64,000 bases of DNA from Diadema setosum (GCF_964275005.1 NC_092686.1:44328333-44392332), one strand, 5' to 3'. Counted from the first letter of the stretch, positions 22,783 to 35,640 are shown. Notes: a model not told the origin generated them from the letters alone. Numbers and translations are program-made.

Positions 22783-25700
22783 CATTACTTTCACAATACC
22801 ATGGTGAGAGTATAGAAATAGGTGCAAGAAATGATTCGGCTTTGCTTTACGAAGTGATTATGGTTATTAGCAGGTAATTGCAAGGGATACCTCTTGCTTT
22901 ACACTTTGTGTGTTATGTCACAGAATAATGGTTATGTTAAACCTGACAAAATTACAAGATTAACCATTTGAAATAGTAAAATAAGGAGTGTGGTATTCTA
23001 ATAGATTCATGTTAAATTCGATGTTTTCATGTAGCTGTGTCACTATTTAACTTTATGTATATTTTTATTTTTACTAGACTCCCACATGTCTTTTATTTGC
23101 CCTGTTTAGCAGCTGTGATATGTGTTATTGACTTCTTTTTTTTATTTAAAGATTATGTGTGCAGTATATCAATTGGTCTACGGAGATGGGTGAGTGTAAA
23201 TTATCAGGCCAGTACTCCGTTTATGAAGTTGTCAGGAAGTGGTAAATGGGTACAAATTTGGTACAACAAGGACAAAGTGACTGGGATAGTTTTTGTCAAT
23301 TATTTATTTTATAATAATAAAAGCTAATGCCCAGCAACTGGTCAAGCAAAGTCCTAGTAGACTGCCAAACCAGCCCAAAGTCTGGAGATGTTTATTGTAA
23401 AGCTGGTATGCTTGTCCATCATTGTTACATGTGAATGAAATAATTTGAGCAAAAACTTTGTCCAAAAATGTTTGCATGAGTGTGCATAAGTGGATAACAT
23501 TTTTGTCTTTTGTTTTGGGTTTTTTTTTTTTTTGTGTAAGTAAGTCACAAGCACCTGTATTCATTAGATCTTATGTCCCTATTTGCAATACTTTGGACTC
23601 TTTATGTTGCCAAGAACTTATTCCAGCCTGGTGTCATCATTTGATTTTATGTCATCACTGCCATTTTATGTTTGACATGCATTTTGTTTTCTTTTCTGGA
23701 TTCAGTTTCAATCAATTACTTTCTCTTAGGTGTATTCTTCACATTTTTGGCAAGTCCAGCATGATGTGAGAGTATTTAGTTGCTCCTCAAATTAGTTTGA
23801 TGCTCAGTTTGACAGTTATTATTTAACCATTGAACAGTATTTTGCACATCTTATTTGTTTTCTTGCAAGTACAAGTATGTCATGTGAGAATAAGTTGCCA
23901 TAAAAATGACATGTAACTTTAATATGTTTTATTTCCTTTGATTTGTAAGGAATTTAAGGAATCTCAAAATGTTTTCCTTTTTTTTTTTGTGGGGGGGGGG
24001 GGTGGGTATCTTCAAATGGAATGAGTTGAACAAAGATAAAAACCAGTGTGCAGGAATGCAGTTTTGAAGTTGGGACTTAAACAGTAACTGTCGACAGTCA
24101 GTTTGAGTCTAGGTTATATATGACAGTGTTTGGCTATGATGAATTGTGGGGTACGGTGCTGCAACACCTCATGTTGTACATTCAACCAATTTTCATGTAC
24201 ACATTATCTGCAAGGTATTCAGGAGTCCAAGTTTGGAAATCATGGCCTACAATTGGAACAGAAATACAGAATAATTGTACTAGCATTGTGTGATTATTTA
24301 CCCCAGATAAGATGATTCGTATGATGATATGATTAAACAATGCATCCTTCCGCAGCACTCCGCGATGTGTAATACATTGTGCAAGTTGTATGTGGATGGA
24401 AGAATTGTGTGACATACACACAAGTCAACATTCACACAATTTTTAGGAATAGGGAGTTGTACCAGATGCCCCGAGAAGACTTCTGGAAGGCCATGGGACC
24501 TAGGCTATAGGTTTGAGGGCATGTTTCAATTCCTAGGTGTGCTAGAAATATGCATTACTTTGGATCATCCTTACCTTTGACCATCTCACTGTGTGCTGGA
24601 AGACCTATTTTCATTTCACCAGAGAATAAGGACCTCTCACTAATTTATGTACAATTACCTACAATTGATCAGTTTCAATAGTTGGGGAGACTGGCCTTGT
24701 ATTTTCAGGCAGGTGTTTTGCGAGATGGCAGTTGTGAGTTTGCACAAATCCTGCTTAATCATTGCTTTGGTATTAATACCTGTGCCATGTGTCTGCAAAT
24801 GATTGTGCCCACAGTGCTTTTTTATCCTCATGAAGCACTTTTTCAGTTATGTGTTTGTCTTTTCTTGAAAAAGAAAACAATAGTAAGATCCTACAGAATG
24901 ATTGAGTTTACAGTGAAATAGGCTCAGGAAGTTACGAAATTTCAAACTATGTAATTTTTTTTTCCAACTCTGCAATGATTCCATGCCAAGGATATAATTT
25001 GTTTATGTTTACTTTATGTACAACACAAGCAACAGAAATAATACATGTGAAGTGCTGTCATCGAGTTTGAGTGTGTGATTATAGGTTTTTCTTTCTTTTT
25101 CGTTTTTTGTATGAGACTGACTGCACATTTGTGTGACAAGTATCATTGGTAGGTACATTTGAATGAATTATTGTGTACTATGATAGTTCATATTTAACAT
25201 GAACGGATGAGGCAGTGATATGAAATATTGCATTGCACAAATCATCTTCATTTTTTTTTTTTAAATCTGCATATGGACAAGAAAAGTTTGTTTGAAGTAA
25301 GGTTTGATGGAGTTCCTTTTTACATGAAGTCAGTCATGGTGGTATGCAGAAATCTTCAGTTTTGATTTAACACATTTCTTCCCAAAGTGGATGTAAATTT
25401 TAGTTGACTTCATGCTTTGAAATTAATAAGTCTTTGAATTATGCTGCTGTATGTATTTTTGTTTAATTAAGTGGTACAAATATGCAGTGCTTTGCATACG
25501 TTACATTAGTACTGAAAGTCATTGATTTGATTTTTAAGAATGAAATGGGCATTTTCCTATATGTATGGATTCTTTTGATGGATGATGATGTGAAAGTGTT
25601 TGCAAACCAGCTGAATGGTGCTTTTTGTAGAAAGGTGCCTCCAGGATGTATTTCAAGAATTTCTGGTGCCAATACATTTTTTTAATGTATTACAACCTCA

Positions 25701-26114
25701 TTCTGTTCTCCTGTGTTATTTTTGGCTCTTCAGGTGTATGAGCAGAGTACAGAAACTAGCAGGTAGTTATGCACACACACACACACACACACAAAACACA
25801 CTCACACATTATGATTACGCTGTATTATGGAAAGTATGTTAAGTGTTAGCAAGCAATTTTCAATATGATTGATTGTATGCATTCATATTTCAGTTTGTCC
25901 AATCCAGTACTAGGTAAATTTGTTGATACAATTATCAGTACATTCATTGACACATCATTGTGACGAGGGAATTTCAGGAAAAGGAAGGAGATAGAAAATA
26001 GAGAGAAAGAAGGATGAGAGAGAGGGGGAGAGTGGGAGAGGGGGATAGAAGACAATAAGCAACAGGAAAGGCATTGCGAGGGTCTGAATGAAAGACTAGT
26101 ACATAATACTATGC
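22783..26114. other. Intergenic stretch, no gene seen
   Basis: AT-rich, with frequent T-runs, a T/G homopolymer pair (23977-24001), a short CA microsatellite (25770-25792) and a purine-rich patch (25970-26060). The open frames, for example 23458-23769 and 24682-24921, show no domain. Confidence 0.5.
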
Positions 26115-26585
26115 TAGGGCTCACACGGGTAAATATTTATAATTATTCCCCATGTTAAAATTCAACATTAAAAAAAATCTGTAAAATAGCTGGGAGAAAT
26201 AAACAGATAAGTGAGATACACCCTTCCATCCATCAAATTTCAAAGGCGGGTTCTTCAGCTCAAACTCTGTCCAAGGGTCCGCAAAGCCAGACTACGAGTT
26301 CTTCTCACTCAAGAAAAAAAAAAAATCATCTATTTTCTGTACATGCACCCAATGAAATATAGTCCCTTCAAATTCCATGAGAAAAGCTTTCATCTTCCAA
26401 CCAACATGCAATTTGTAGAGGAATTCATACTCCATATCTGCAGCTATTCATTTTTTTTTTTTTTTTTTGTGCTAAACTGCATTATTGATTTTTAATTAAT
26501 TTTTTCTTCATTTATTTTGGTATTTTTGGTACGATTTTGTGAAGGGGTCTGGGACATTCCATTTTATTTACAGGTGTGAGCCCTA
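26115..26585. mobile_element. MITE with 'TAGGGCTCACAC' inverted ends
   Basis: TAGGGCTCACACGGGTAAAT at the left is matched on the opposite strand at the right by TAGGGCTCACACCTGTAAAT, 18 of 20 identical. The flanks TACTATGC and TACTAGTA agree at 5 of 8 bases, a possible decayed 8-bp target duplication as made by hAT elements. There is no transposase inside, and the interior has poly-A and poly-T runs. Confidence 0.7.
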
Positions 26586-26825
26586 TACTAGTACTTTGTG
26601 ATATGGCACTTCGGGAAGTGAACAGTTTCACCGAGTCAAAAGTCAAATGCTGGTTCTGGCGAAGCAACGTTCAGTCATCTGTCAGCCGTGAGTCTCGTCG
26701 CCTGTTAAAGATATTGGTAATTTTGTCTTAATTTGCTGCATTAATATATCCATTTATGACTGATAATTATTAGCATGATACAATGCACGTATTATGTAGT
26801 TACCAGATAGTGATCTCGGTCACAA

Positions 26826-26867
26826 AAAAAAAAAAAAAAAAAAAAAAAAAAACATCAAAAAAAAAAA
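26826..26867. repeat. Poly-A runs
   Basis: About 30 A, then a short break, then another A run. It could be a retroposon tail, but no upstream element body is recognisable. Confidence 0.8.
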
Positions 26868-27158
26868 TCACAAATGGGAACTTCTGAAAGCCTTCCTGAG
26901 AAATATCATCCAGATCATCATCAGAATAAAATACACATTCACTTGAGTTGGTCCCTTTCCAGAGCATTTTTCACTGTGGCTACTCAATTCATCACATCGC
27001 ATCTTTATCAGGGTCGTCTATTCCAGCAAGCAGTTTAAGTTAACGTGAGAGACATGACTGCAAATTATCAATTAGCAGAATTTGATGATCCAAATAGGTA
27101 TTTCAATGATTTCATTCCTTCCCCCATCACAGCACAATCTAGACCATGTTATCCCAGT

Positions 27159-28390
27159 CAAGGGCGCCGGAAGCGGGGGGGCAGGGGTGGCACTTGCCCC
27201 CCCAAACAAAATGTTGGGGGGGCAAAACGAGTTTTTGCCCCCCCAAAGTGCCCCCTGTAACAAATAATTAATCACTGATTTAAAGACCGAAATGAACAAT
27301 AAAGGCACATTTCTTGTCTAAATGTTGTAATTTCATAACTGAAAATGCAAAAATTTTCGCCCCTAACGGGGCGAAAATAATACACTAACAACATACATTA
27401 TTGTATCTATACACTACTAGTAACTTATGAGTAAATTTAGTGTATAGATGGTAGCCTCGTGTCCTCGAGTGTTCCCGCTGAAACATACCTTTATTAAACC
27501 TTACATTTTTCATTTTCTTCTTTGCTTTCTAGTAGTATAAGAATATTTTTTATTGTTCGAACGATGCGATCACGTTTAAGCTTTTAATGAGTACATTTCA
27601 GATAAATTGAAAAGTGAAAGTGGCTCGCTCTATAAAAGCGACTTTTATACTCTGTTTTTACAAAAAGTCCCTACCGTGGGAGGGGGTATCCCCCTCCCAC
27701 ACCCTCCCCCGCTCGGTCGCTTCGCTCCCTCGACGAGGATCTCACACCATCACATAATATACCCCCGTATGTTAAGATCATGGTCCTTCCAACTGATTTT
27801 TTTTCAATATGTTAATTCCCTAGAAATTTGCTTTTAAATGTTCTATAAAGGCGACTTTTGTACTCGGTCGCTTCGCTCCCTCGCCGAGGATCTCGCACCA
27901 TCACATTATTAATGTACTCTCGTATGTTATGATCATAGTCCTTCCAACTGATTTTTTTCAATATGTTAATTCCCTAGAAATTTGCTTTAAATTCTCTATA
28001 AACGCGACTTTTATACTCTGTTTTTACAAAAAGTCCCCACCGTGGGAGGGGGTATTCCCCCCTCCCACACCCTCCCCCCGCTCGGTCGCTTCGCTCCCTC
28101 GCCGAGGATATCACACTTAATGTACGCCCGTATGTAATGATCACAGTCCTTCGCACTGATTATTTTCACTATGTTTAATTCCTTAGAAATTTGGTCTATA
28201 AACGCGACTTTTGTACCCTGTTTTACAAAAGCTCCTACAGTGGGGGGGGGGGGGGGGGGGGAATCCCCCTTTCCACCCCCCCCCCCCCCCGCTCACTCGC
28301 TTCGCTCACGCGCCGAGGATCTCACATCGTCACAATGTGCCCCCGTTGAGATTTTGCCCCCCCAAAACCAGAAGTGTTCCGGCGCGCTTG
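27159..28390. mobile_element. hAT-type non-autonomous element with 8-bp target duplication
   Basis: ATCCCAGT at 27151-27158 and again at 28391-28398 is a perfect 8-bp target duplication. The ends are CAAGGGCGCCGGAAGC on the left and CAAGCGCGCCGGAACA read inward from the right. The CA(A/G)GGGCGCCGGA end and the 8-bp duplication fit hAT. Next to each end lies a GGGGGGGCA/TTTGCCCCCCC motif. The right half is built of four tandem units (see the repeat entry). No transposase frame is present. Confidence 0.85.
27630..28335. repeat. Four tandem units inside the hAT-type element
   Basis: Each unit starts GCGACTTTT(A/G)TAC, and most continue through TACAAAAAGTCC and a C-rich stretch. CTC..TCGCTTCGCTC, GAGGAT(C/A)TCACA and 'CTTCC/GCACTGATTTTTTTC' follow. 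Starts lie near 27638, 27852, 28003 and 28205. The second unit lacks the C-rich block, and the fourth has extended G and C runs. Confidence 0.75.
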
Positions 28391-28984
28391 ATCCCAGTAA
28401 TGTTTCAAGCACCGGACGGAACTTTGTCGATAATACAGCTGTATTTGTTTGTTATAAACAGTCTGTGCTTTTTATCAGGGCGTTGAGTGTCTATTCTTCT
28501 GGCTCGTGCTCACCTACTAACCTCCAATATGGTTTGCAACTTAGCTTGATGGTCGCGGGGACGTATTATGTATTCTTCAGCTCTTTCACACAACCTGTGC
28601 TTCTGTCGTAATTATGCTCGATAAATAAACTGTCCACCTTCCGCTTTTTCCATGCATTCAGTGGTCATGTATACTGATAATAATAATGATTAAAAACAAA
28701 TTAACAGAAAAAGAAAACAGAAGAAAAAAAGAACTTCATTATTATGTGCAAGTGAGAATCACTGAAGTATCGATATATTTGATTATTTTATAATCGTTCT
28801 TGGCGGGACGGTGAATTGCAAGGCATTAGTGTAATCGTGGGGAAGGGTAGTCCAACCAAAGTGCTCAACAAACTCCCTCAAACATCTACAAACAAGTTCC
28901 GTTTATATTGTACCATGATGTTCGATAATCCGGAAATGAGCACAGGATTCGTTAATCATTAGTTTGTGGCGTTATGCCTATAAT
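28391..28984. other. Intergenic stretch, no gene seen
   Basis: Short unrecognised frames only, for example around 28400-28611. No repeat end is noted apart from the right target duplication of the hAT-type element. Confidence 0.5.
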
Positions 28985-29440
28985 GTTCCTTATTCCGAAG
29001 AGTCGGTATAATATCCGAAAATGAAATAAGGTTCGTTTTTCCGAAGGTTCGAATATGTTTTAATGCTCGTTATTCCGAAGGTTCGAATGTGACATAAGGT
29101 TCGTTATTGCGAAATTTCGTTTATCCGAAAATTAACAACGGCTCTTATTTCAAAGGTTTGTTAATCCAAAAAAAAAAAAAAAAAAAATTACAAAGAAAGC
29201 GGGTAATAACGAACCTTTGGATTGACGAGCCTTATACATATCGTTGTCGAATTAACGAACCTTCAGAATAACGAACTATTCTTTTTTTTCCAATTTGATA
29301 TTATCAAACCGTCGGAATAACAAGCAACCTTGTTTTATTTTCGAAATTACAGACCTTCGGAATAAGAAAGCTTATTTTTCATTTATCGAATGAACGAACC
29401 TTCGGGATAACGAATTCAACCTTAGGAATAACGAACTGTA
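28985..29440. repeat. Palindromic 'TTCGTTATTCCGAAGG' array, locus 1
   Basis: The left half (to about 29170) repeats GGTTCGTTATTCCGAAGG / CCGAAAATGAAATAAGGTTC. After an A run (29168-29187) the right half repeats the reverse complement, ACGAACCTTCGGAATAACGA. Together they form a large imperfect hairpin made of a short repeat. The second locus is 31438-31810, and a decayed one is 1360-1580. Confidence 0.75.
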
Positions 29441-29484
29441 ACCTGGTAAACTGTCAACGAACTATTTCTCTGATTCTTCGCATC

Positions 29485-29880
29485 AAAGGGATGGTATAGT
29501 ATTGGTTGAGATGAGGATTAAGCTTTTAACTCTTTTTTTTTGTGAGATACTAAGAAACCACTTATTAAATATTACAGAGCATACAATTCTAAGAGGAATT
29601 CAAAGTTTATTTCATGAAAATTGGTATTGAAATGGTAGAGATATCCGAAACAAAGTTAACAAAGCAATCCAAATAAAAGGTGGGTCCCAGCCTTAGGATT
29701 GCTTTCTTTTACTTTGTTTTGGTGATCTCAGCGATTTAAAAACCAATTTTCATCAAATAAACCTTGAATCCCTCTTAGAATTACTTACTTTTTCATATGC
29801 ATAAGAGATTTCTCATTATCTCACAAAAAAGAGATGAAAACCTAAAGCCCCATCTCAACCAAAAATATACCTACCCCTTT
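29485..29880. mobile_element. Long-inverted-repeat foldback element
   Basis: The left side reads AAAGGGATGGTATAGTATTG, then GTTGAGATGAGG. The right side, read inward on the other strand, is AAAGGGGTAGGTATATTTTT, then GGTTGAGATGGGG. The pairing continues inward (TCTAAGAGG.ATTCAA.GTTTATTT.ATGAAAATTGGT with its mirror), so most of the element is one imperfect hairpin. No transposase. Confidence 0.75.
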
Positions 29881-31437
29881 AAGGACATTGTGTCTACAAA
29901 AGAGAGCAGAACCCCGCGGAGTAGAAAGTAAAAATTCATTTTGTGCTTGCTGAAACAGAACAAAACAAAACAAAACAAAACAAAAACCCTCCTCCATTCT
30001 ACTAGCCAACCTCATATTAGCTTCACTTTCCTCTACCCCCCCCCCCCCAGACATCCGCCGAAAATCTCGCGTGCAGCACAACTCAGCGATGATTCAGAGC
30101 GACCACATCACCCAGTCACTTTCCCCCTCCGCTGAGGGGGGTCCGTCGAAGTGTCACGATGAGAGCTGATGGAACCCGCCATTAAGACAAGAGACATCAT
30201 GACCCACTGCAGTAATCCTGTATTAATTCTTGCCCAAAGCCTCTATTCCATTTTAAGTTGGTTTTTCGTGTCATTTGATTGACAGTGAATTAGTCCTCAT
30301 TTTCCGCCGAGAGTATGATCAGCTTCACGTTAAATCATTGCTGTTTGATGCGTGCCAAAGTTATAAAGGAGCAAATCACATGGGGGGGGGGGGGAGGGGA
30401 TGTTTAAGGGATAGGAGGTCCCAGCCATTTCCCCCTTCGACTGTTTTAGAGATGAACCAAGCAAGATGTTGAATCCAAAACAATACCCGCCATACTCGTG
30501 ATAATAATAATAATATTCATTATGATAACAATTTAGGTCGATTATTATATAGTTAGGCTCGGATACAGCGCGTTATAACAAATCAAAGTTTCCTACAATT
30601 AACTTTCTTTACAATTATCAATGTTGCATACACACACACGCATACATACATACACACACACACTTAACATTAGCAAATCAAACCTAGAGTAAAAATGTAG
30701 TTAACGTACTAAACATGTCGTAACACCATCATAACACACAACATAAGCTGTATTCATCGATATAACCTGATAAAAGTTTAATTGTATACTTACGATTATA
30801 ATGCTAACGATAACAACTAAAGAGCAATGTCCATATTCTGAGAGACACCATTATTGTTATCATTGTTACCATGATGATCATTATCAATCATTGCTGCTAG
30901 TGTTGTCATCGTCATTATCATAATCTTTTTCAACATCATACGATAATATAACTACATAATGTTAAGAACAATAAAACTATCATAGGGAGGGGTAAAGGAG
31001 GGGCACAGGGGGATGCTGAACTCCCATGATTGGACGGTGAACTCATAAAGATACGTCATCATTTCCTATCCGGCAGAGGAACCCACAACACGTCAGCACT
31101 GCTTCCACCCCATGTTTCCATGGCGTATTTCTCCAGATGTCGTTGCTATGGTATTCTAACAGGGATGATTAAAACTCCCAACAGCAACCTCTGTACTGGT
31201 AACCCGTTCATTCTTAAAAAAAAAAAAAACAAAAAAAAAAAACCCCAAAATATATCAGATATACTTCATCTCTCTAGTAATAGGTTCATGCTGCTGCTGC
31301 TGCTGATAATGATAATGATGATACTGTTGCTGTTGTTGCTGTCGGACTCTCAGTCGAGAGGTTCCTGGTTCATGTCGGCTTTCAGCAGCGGTTGCACCAC
31401 TAGGCAGTGCACTTTATCTAGTCTGGTGATGTTCATT
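29881..31437. other. Intergenic stretch with microsatellites, no gene seen
   Basis: Holds an (AAAAC)n patch at 29955-29987, a C run near 30040, a G run at 30381-30394, a CA/CATA-rich patch at 30630-30663, poly-A runs near 31217-31243, and GCT/GAT/GTT trinucleotides at 31291-31343. The open frames are low-complexity. Confidence 0.55.
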
Positions 31438-31810
31438 GAAGGTTCATTAATCCTAAAATGAAGTATAAAAGCTCCGTTTTTCCGAAGATTCGTTATTCCG
31501 AAACACACAAAATCCATTATTACACCCATCACGTTCGTTAATCAGAAAATGAATTAAGATTCGTTTATCGTTTATCCGAACATTAATTTGTCTCGTTATT
31601 CCGAAAAAAAAAAAGCGTAATGACGAACCTTCGGAATTGCAAATCTTTTTTCATTTCGGATTAACGAACCTTCGGAATAACAAACCTTTTTCATCTTTCG
31701 GAACGAACCTTTGGAGAGCAAACCTTAGGCCCTATTTTAATTTCGGACTAACGAACTTTCGAAATGACGAACCTTCGGAATTGCGAACCTTCGAAATAAC
31801 GAAATGTAGT
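31438..31810. repeat. Palindromic 'TTCGTTATTCCGAAGG' array, locus 2
   Basis: Same layout as 28985-29440: on the left GGTTCATTAATCC and GATTCGTTATTCCGAAA, a central A run (31604-31614), and on the right repeated ACGAACCTTCGGAATAACAA and diverged relatives. It lies about 2.4 kb from the first array, in the same orientation. Confidence 0.75.
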
Positions 31811-34430
31811 CTTCTAGTCCTTATAGGGTTGGATTTAAAGTGGTTGATTTCAAATCATTCAAATGATTCAGACTTAATTTTCACTTTTTTTTGACAGAAT
31901 GTACACAGAAATATGTGAAATTTGACATGCGTGTTGTTGAAAATATACATAAATTTCGTGGTGTGGCTAGTTGCCCATAGAAAAGCAAACTCACGAACTC
32001 CTCCGCATAATGTTAAAGTGTCGAATACAGTGAGAGCACCAAAGTCGTAGAAATGTGGGTACTTGACAACTAGTGATAATTTCTGAAATGTATTTATATA
32101 AAGATGCATGGTTACAAATCATACTTCAATTGTTCTAAAAGAAGCTTTTTGGGCAATATCCCAGCCGTTAATCGGGCTAATTAATAGGGCCTACTTTTAT
32201 TGCTTCTCTCCTTTTCACACAGTGGATATAAGCCATCCGATTGAGCGGATATGAACACATCTCATGCGATTATAAGCCAAAGTGAAGTTGTAATGTAGAT
32301 TACATTGTTCTAGACTTGCTACGTTGGTCAAGCCAACATAGAAACTTCGGTGAAGCATTGCAAGTTAGCTATCATGAGAAACCTCAATGATTGAAATTTG
32401 CACGATATCTGAATACACGATGTATATCCACCCCCTCTCTTTCTCTCTTGACATACCTTGACGCATTCGACGAGTCCAAAGAACACTTAAATGTCTCGTA
32501 AAAAAAAAAACGTGGACTTGTTTGCGTGTATTTTACTGGATATCAACTTCATAAAGAAATTTTGACAGCTCGCAGCGTTGCAATTACGATTAAAGTGATT
32601 TCACGAAAAAGTAATTGTTTTCATTGGGTTGTGCAATATAACTTTCGATTCGTGTCTGGATAATCGAGGTATATGATTAAAAAAAAAAAAAGATTGCTCT
32701 TTCGTGGATTATTCTTGACTTTATGCTCTTCAAATGCCCAATATGTCTATCATATTTTTCACATCCAGTCTATCTTTACCAAGTCAAAAGGCCAAGGAGA
32801 AATACTATAATTGCACTATAAAGAGTTCATCTTAATAATCATATTCTTGTGTAATGCATTCAATATCATTCAATATTTAAACAGAGCATAAAAATAGCCA
32901 CATTTGCAGGTCTTAGGACGATGATGCATGCATCATGGTAACGTCTGCAAGTTTTGCAGACTACTGCTAATAAGCGGGTCATCGTGTCTCTTCAAGGACT
33001 TGTTGAATTTTGTAACAAGTAATGGATCTACCCCATCATTCGTGCTTTTTTAAGTCGCGGCGTGTAATCACTCATCTTGTCTGACTGCCATAATTTTTAT
33101 CCTGCCAGTGTCACAACATAATGCCCCAGTTCATTTGTCGTCTTTTCCTGAATTTATTAGAGTCTGTCAAAAGAGGGGAACAGTTCGTAGAACCCAACTC
33201 AAAGATGATAAATATTCCTCCGTGTTTTCGTATAGTCAACCTCATAACGCACTCATGAGAAGGTTTAAGTTGAGTAAGGAAAAAGCGCCAGCTCCCTGCT
33301 GCAGCTGCGTCTCGTGTAGACTGTTTAGTTAGTACAGTCTGTACCTACATTGACGCCTCACAGGATTAGCCTTGGAGAAGCGCCTCAGAAAGAAAATACT
33401 GACAATCTACAGAAATGATGCTATAAACAATGATAAACGTTAATTAGCATTTCTATCTTTATCAACTTTACAATCTGAATATACTGTTTACATTGACGTG
33501 CACAAGTGATGACTCAGAGTGCTGTCTGAACCAGGCAGAGATATTTTTTACCCCCAAAAATCCTTTCGTCGGTCACTTGTAAAAATGCTTGTTTCTGTTT
33601 TTGACAAGCGCACACATATCATAATATAAATTAATCTTTTCGTTGAAATTTTCTTGCACACTCCACTTCCTCTTTTCTTAATATTAGCGCATATCATCCG
33701 AACGTTAAATATTCATACACGCCACACTCAAATATTTCAAACGAATACCCACATCAAGAATCAAGGTTGTTTTGACGAATATTGAGCATATGAGAAAAGC
33801 AAGATTACAGAACTGAAGACTTTAATGAAGAGTTTTGCTTCTGGGGGAAATGAACAGGGAATTTGAGCAAAATAATTGATGCGATTAGTTTAAAGCCAAT
33901 TTCCTTTTACGCAGTGTAAACCCTTGTTGACCACTGGTCAAGAACGCTTGAAGGCATAGGATATGACCACGGTACGTTGGCTGCAGGTCAAGTGGAAATC
34001 ACTTAATCATCCGAGAAGGAATTGCTAATTGATTTCTAATGACAAATCACTTTCGTATCCATTTCCAATACATTGTACCTCTAATTCACTTCGTGTTGTT
34101 TTTAATCATTCTGTACCTATTCACAATAAATTGTAAATTTTCTTAGTGCTGAATTCCTGTATTTTGTGAATGGATTACCAAATGCTCTCTGCTCTTCTCT
34201 GTCCCTGTCTTCTCTTCATTTTTACTATCACCTTCTCCTTATTCTCTCTCCTTCCTTTCTTGTTATTTTTTCTTCCACGTTTTCTTGTTCATCACCTCTA
34301 CTTCTTTTTCTCTCAACTTCTCTTCCTCTTTGTTTGTTTGTTTGTTGTTATCTAATTCAATTATTCAATATTCAATAATTATCTAATTATTCAATAGACA
34401 TGTATATACCTATATCTTTCCATTTTATTA
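31811..34430. other. Intergenic stretch, no gene or repeat recognised
   Basis: 2.6 kb with no domain-bearing frame, no clear inverted ends and fewer homopolymers than its surroundings. It is the longest plain stretch in the window. I cannot exclude regulatory content or small non-coding exons. Confidence 0.45.
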
Positions 34431-34528
34431 AGCGCCGCGAGCACCGTAAGGTGGACCTGTGCGCTATACAAGTAGCCATTATTATTATTATTATTATTAC
34501 TATTACTATTATTATTATTATCATCATC
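34430..34528 (+). repeat. SINE/LINE-like 3' tail with (ATT)n
   Basis: AAGCGCCGCGAGCACCGTAA, then GGTGGACCTGTGCGCTATAC, then AAGTAGCC lead into an ATT-rich array. 'GCGCTATA(T)AA' followed by (ATT)n is a frequent 3' end of retroposons in marine animals, recalled from memory. Only the tail is present, and no 5' body or tRNA-like promoter is seen. Confidence 0.55.
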
Positions 34529-34957
34529 ATTTCGAAATCTGTTTCTTCTCCTCCTCTTTCTTCTCCTATATTTTCTTGTTACACGCCTACTAAAGGATCT
34601 TTGTGAGCCTTGTTGTGTGAAACTCTCCGTGCAATACCTACAACGACTTTTATTCGATGGTGCCATCCATGGAATGTTCGGAGTCAGACAGTAATCTAAT
34701 CATTTTCAGTCCCTGTCTTCGAAGGGAAAACCCCGGCTGACTGAGAAATGATGACCGTCGATATTTCCCCTCGTTGGCCATTAGTGACATCTCGCCTAAT
34801 GAGATAAGTGGTCACAAAAATATTGACAACGTCAGGTTTGCTGATGTCACAGTTTGAAGATCCACAGATATGGGTACTATTATGACAGGTCCTTTGCAAT
34901 TAGCCCTAGAGTCATATTTTTTGTGTAATTTAATTCAGTTTGTTTACCCCTATCATT

Positions 34958-35640
34958 ACTTTTGTTTTTCCCTCTCTCCTCTCTTCCTCTACATAAGCCA
35001 ATGTCAGTCTCTCTGTCTGTTTCCTCATCTCTCCCCATCTCTCTCTCTTCCCCCTTCTATCTCCGTCTCTCTATCCCTCCTCGTTTGTCCGTTTGTCTGT
35101 CTCTGTCTGTCCCTCCCTGTCCCTCTACCTCTCCCCTTCTTCTGTCTGTATGTCTGTCTTTGTCCCTCTATCCCTCCCCTTCTGCTTGTCCATGTCTGTT
35201 TGTCAGTCTATATGTCCCTGCCTCTCTATCCCTCTTCTTTCTATCTGTCCTTGTCTCTCAACCCCTCCCTTTCTGTCTGTCTGTCTATGGGTCTCTGTCT
35301 CTCTATCCCTCTTTCTTTCTGTCTGTCCCTGTCTCTCTAGATCCTTTCCTTCTTTCTTTGTTTGTCTGTCTGTCCATCTCTCTATCCCTTTCTGTCTGTC
35401 CCTGTATCTTTCTGTCCCTCTCTTTCTTTCTTTCTGTCTGTCCCTGTCTCTCTATCCCTCTTTCTTTCTATCTGTATTTCCTGCCTCTCTATCCCTCCCT
35501 CCTTTCCTTCTGTCTGTCTGTCTGTCTGTCTGTCCCTGTCTCTCTACCCCTCCTCTATTCCCTCTATGTCTGTCTGTCTCTCTCTTTGTTTGACCTTATC
35601 TATCGCTGTTTGTCTCCCTCTCTTGACGAAGCAGCAGAGA
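34958..35640. repeat. Pyrimidine-rich minisatellite (CTGTCTGTCCCTGTCTCTCTATCC)n
   Basis: About 680 bases almost free of purines except G in TCTG. A loose unit of 40-60 bases containing CTGTCCCTGTCTCTCTATCC and CTCTTTCTTTCTGTCTGTCC repeats with variation. All three + frames stay open for 130-250 codons because stops need A. The predicted Ser/Leu/Cys/Pro-only proteins are artefacts. The tract could form triplex (H-) DNA. Confidence 0.9.

Noticed and set aside
31345..31385. tRNA-like 'GTCGGACTCTCAGTCGAGAG..GGTTCATGTC' text
   Set aside because: No cloverleaf can be drawn. The 5' half is a trinucleotide repeat.
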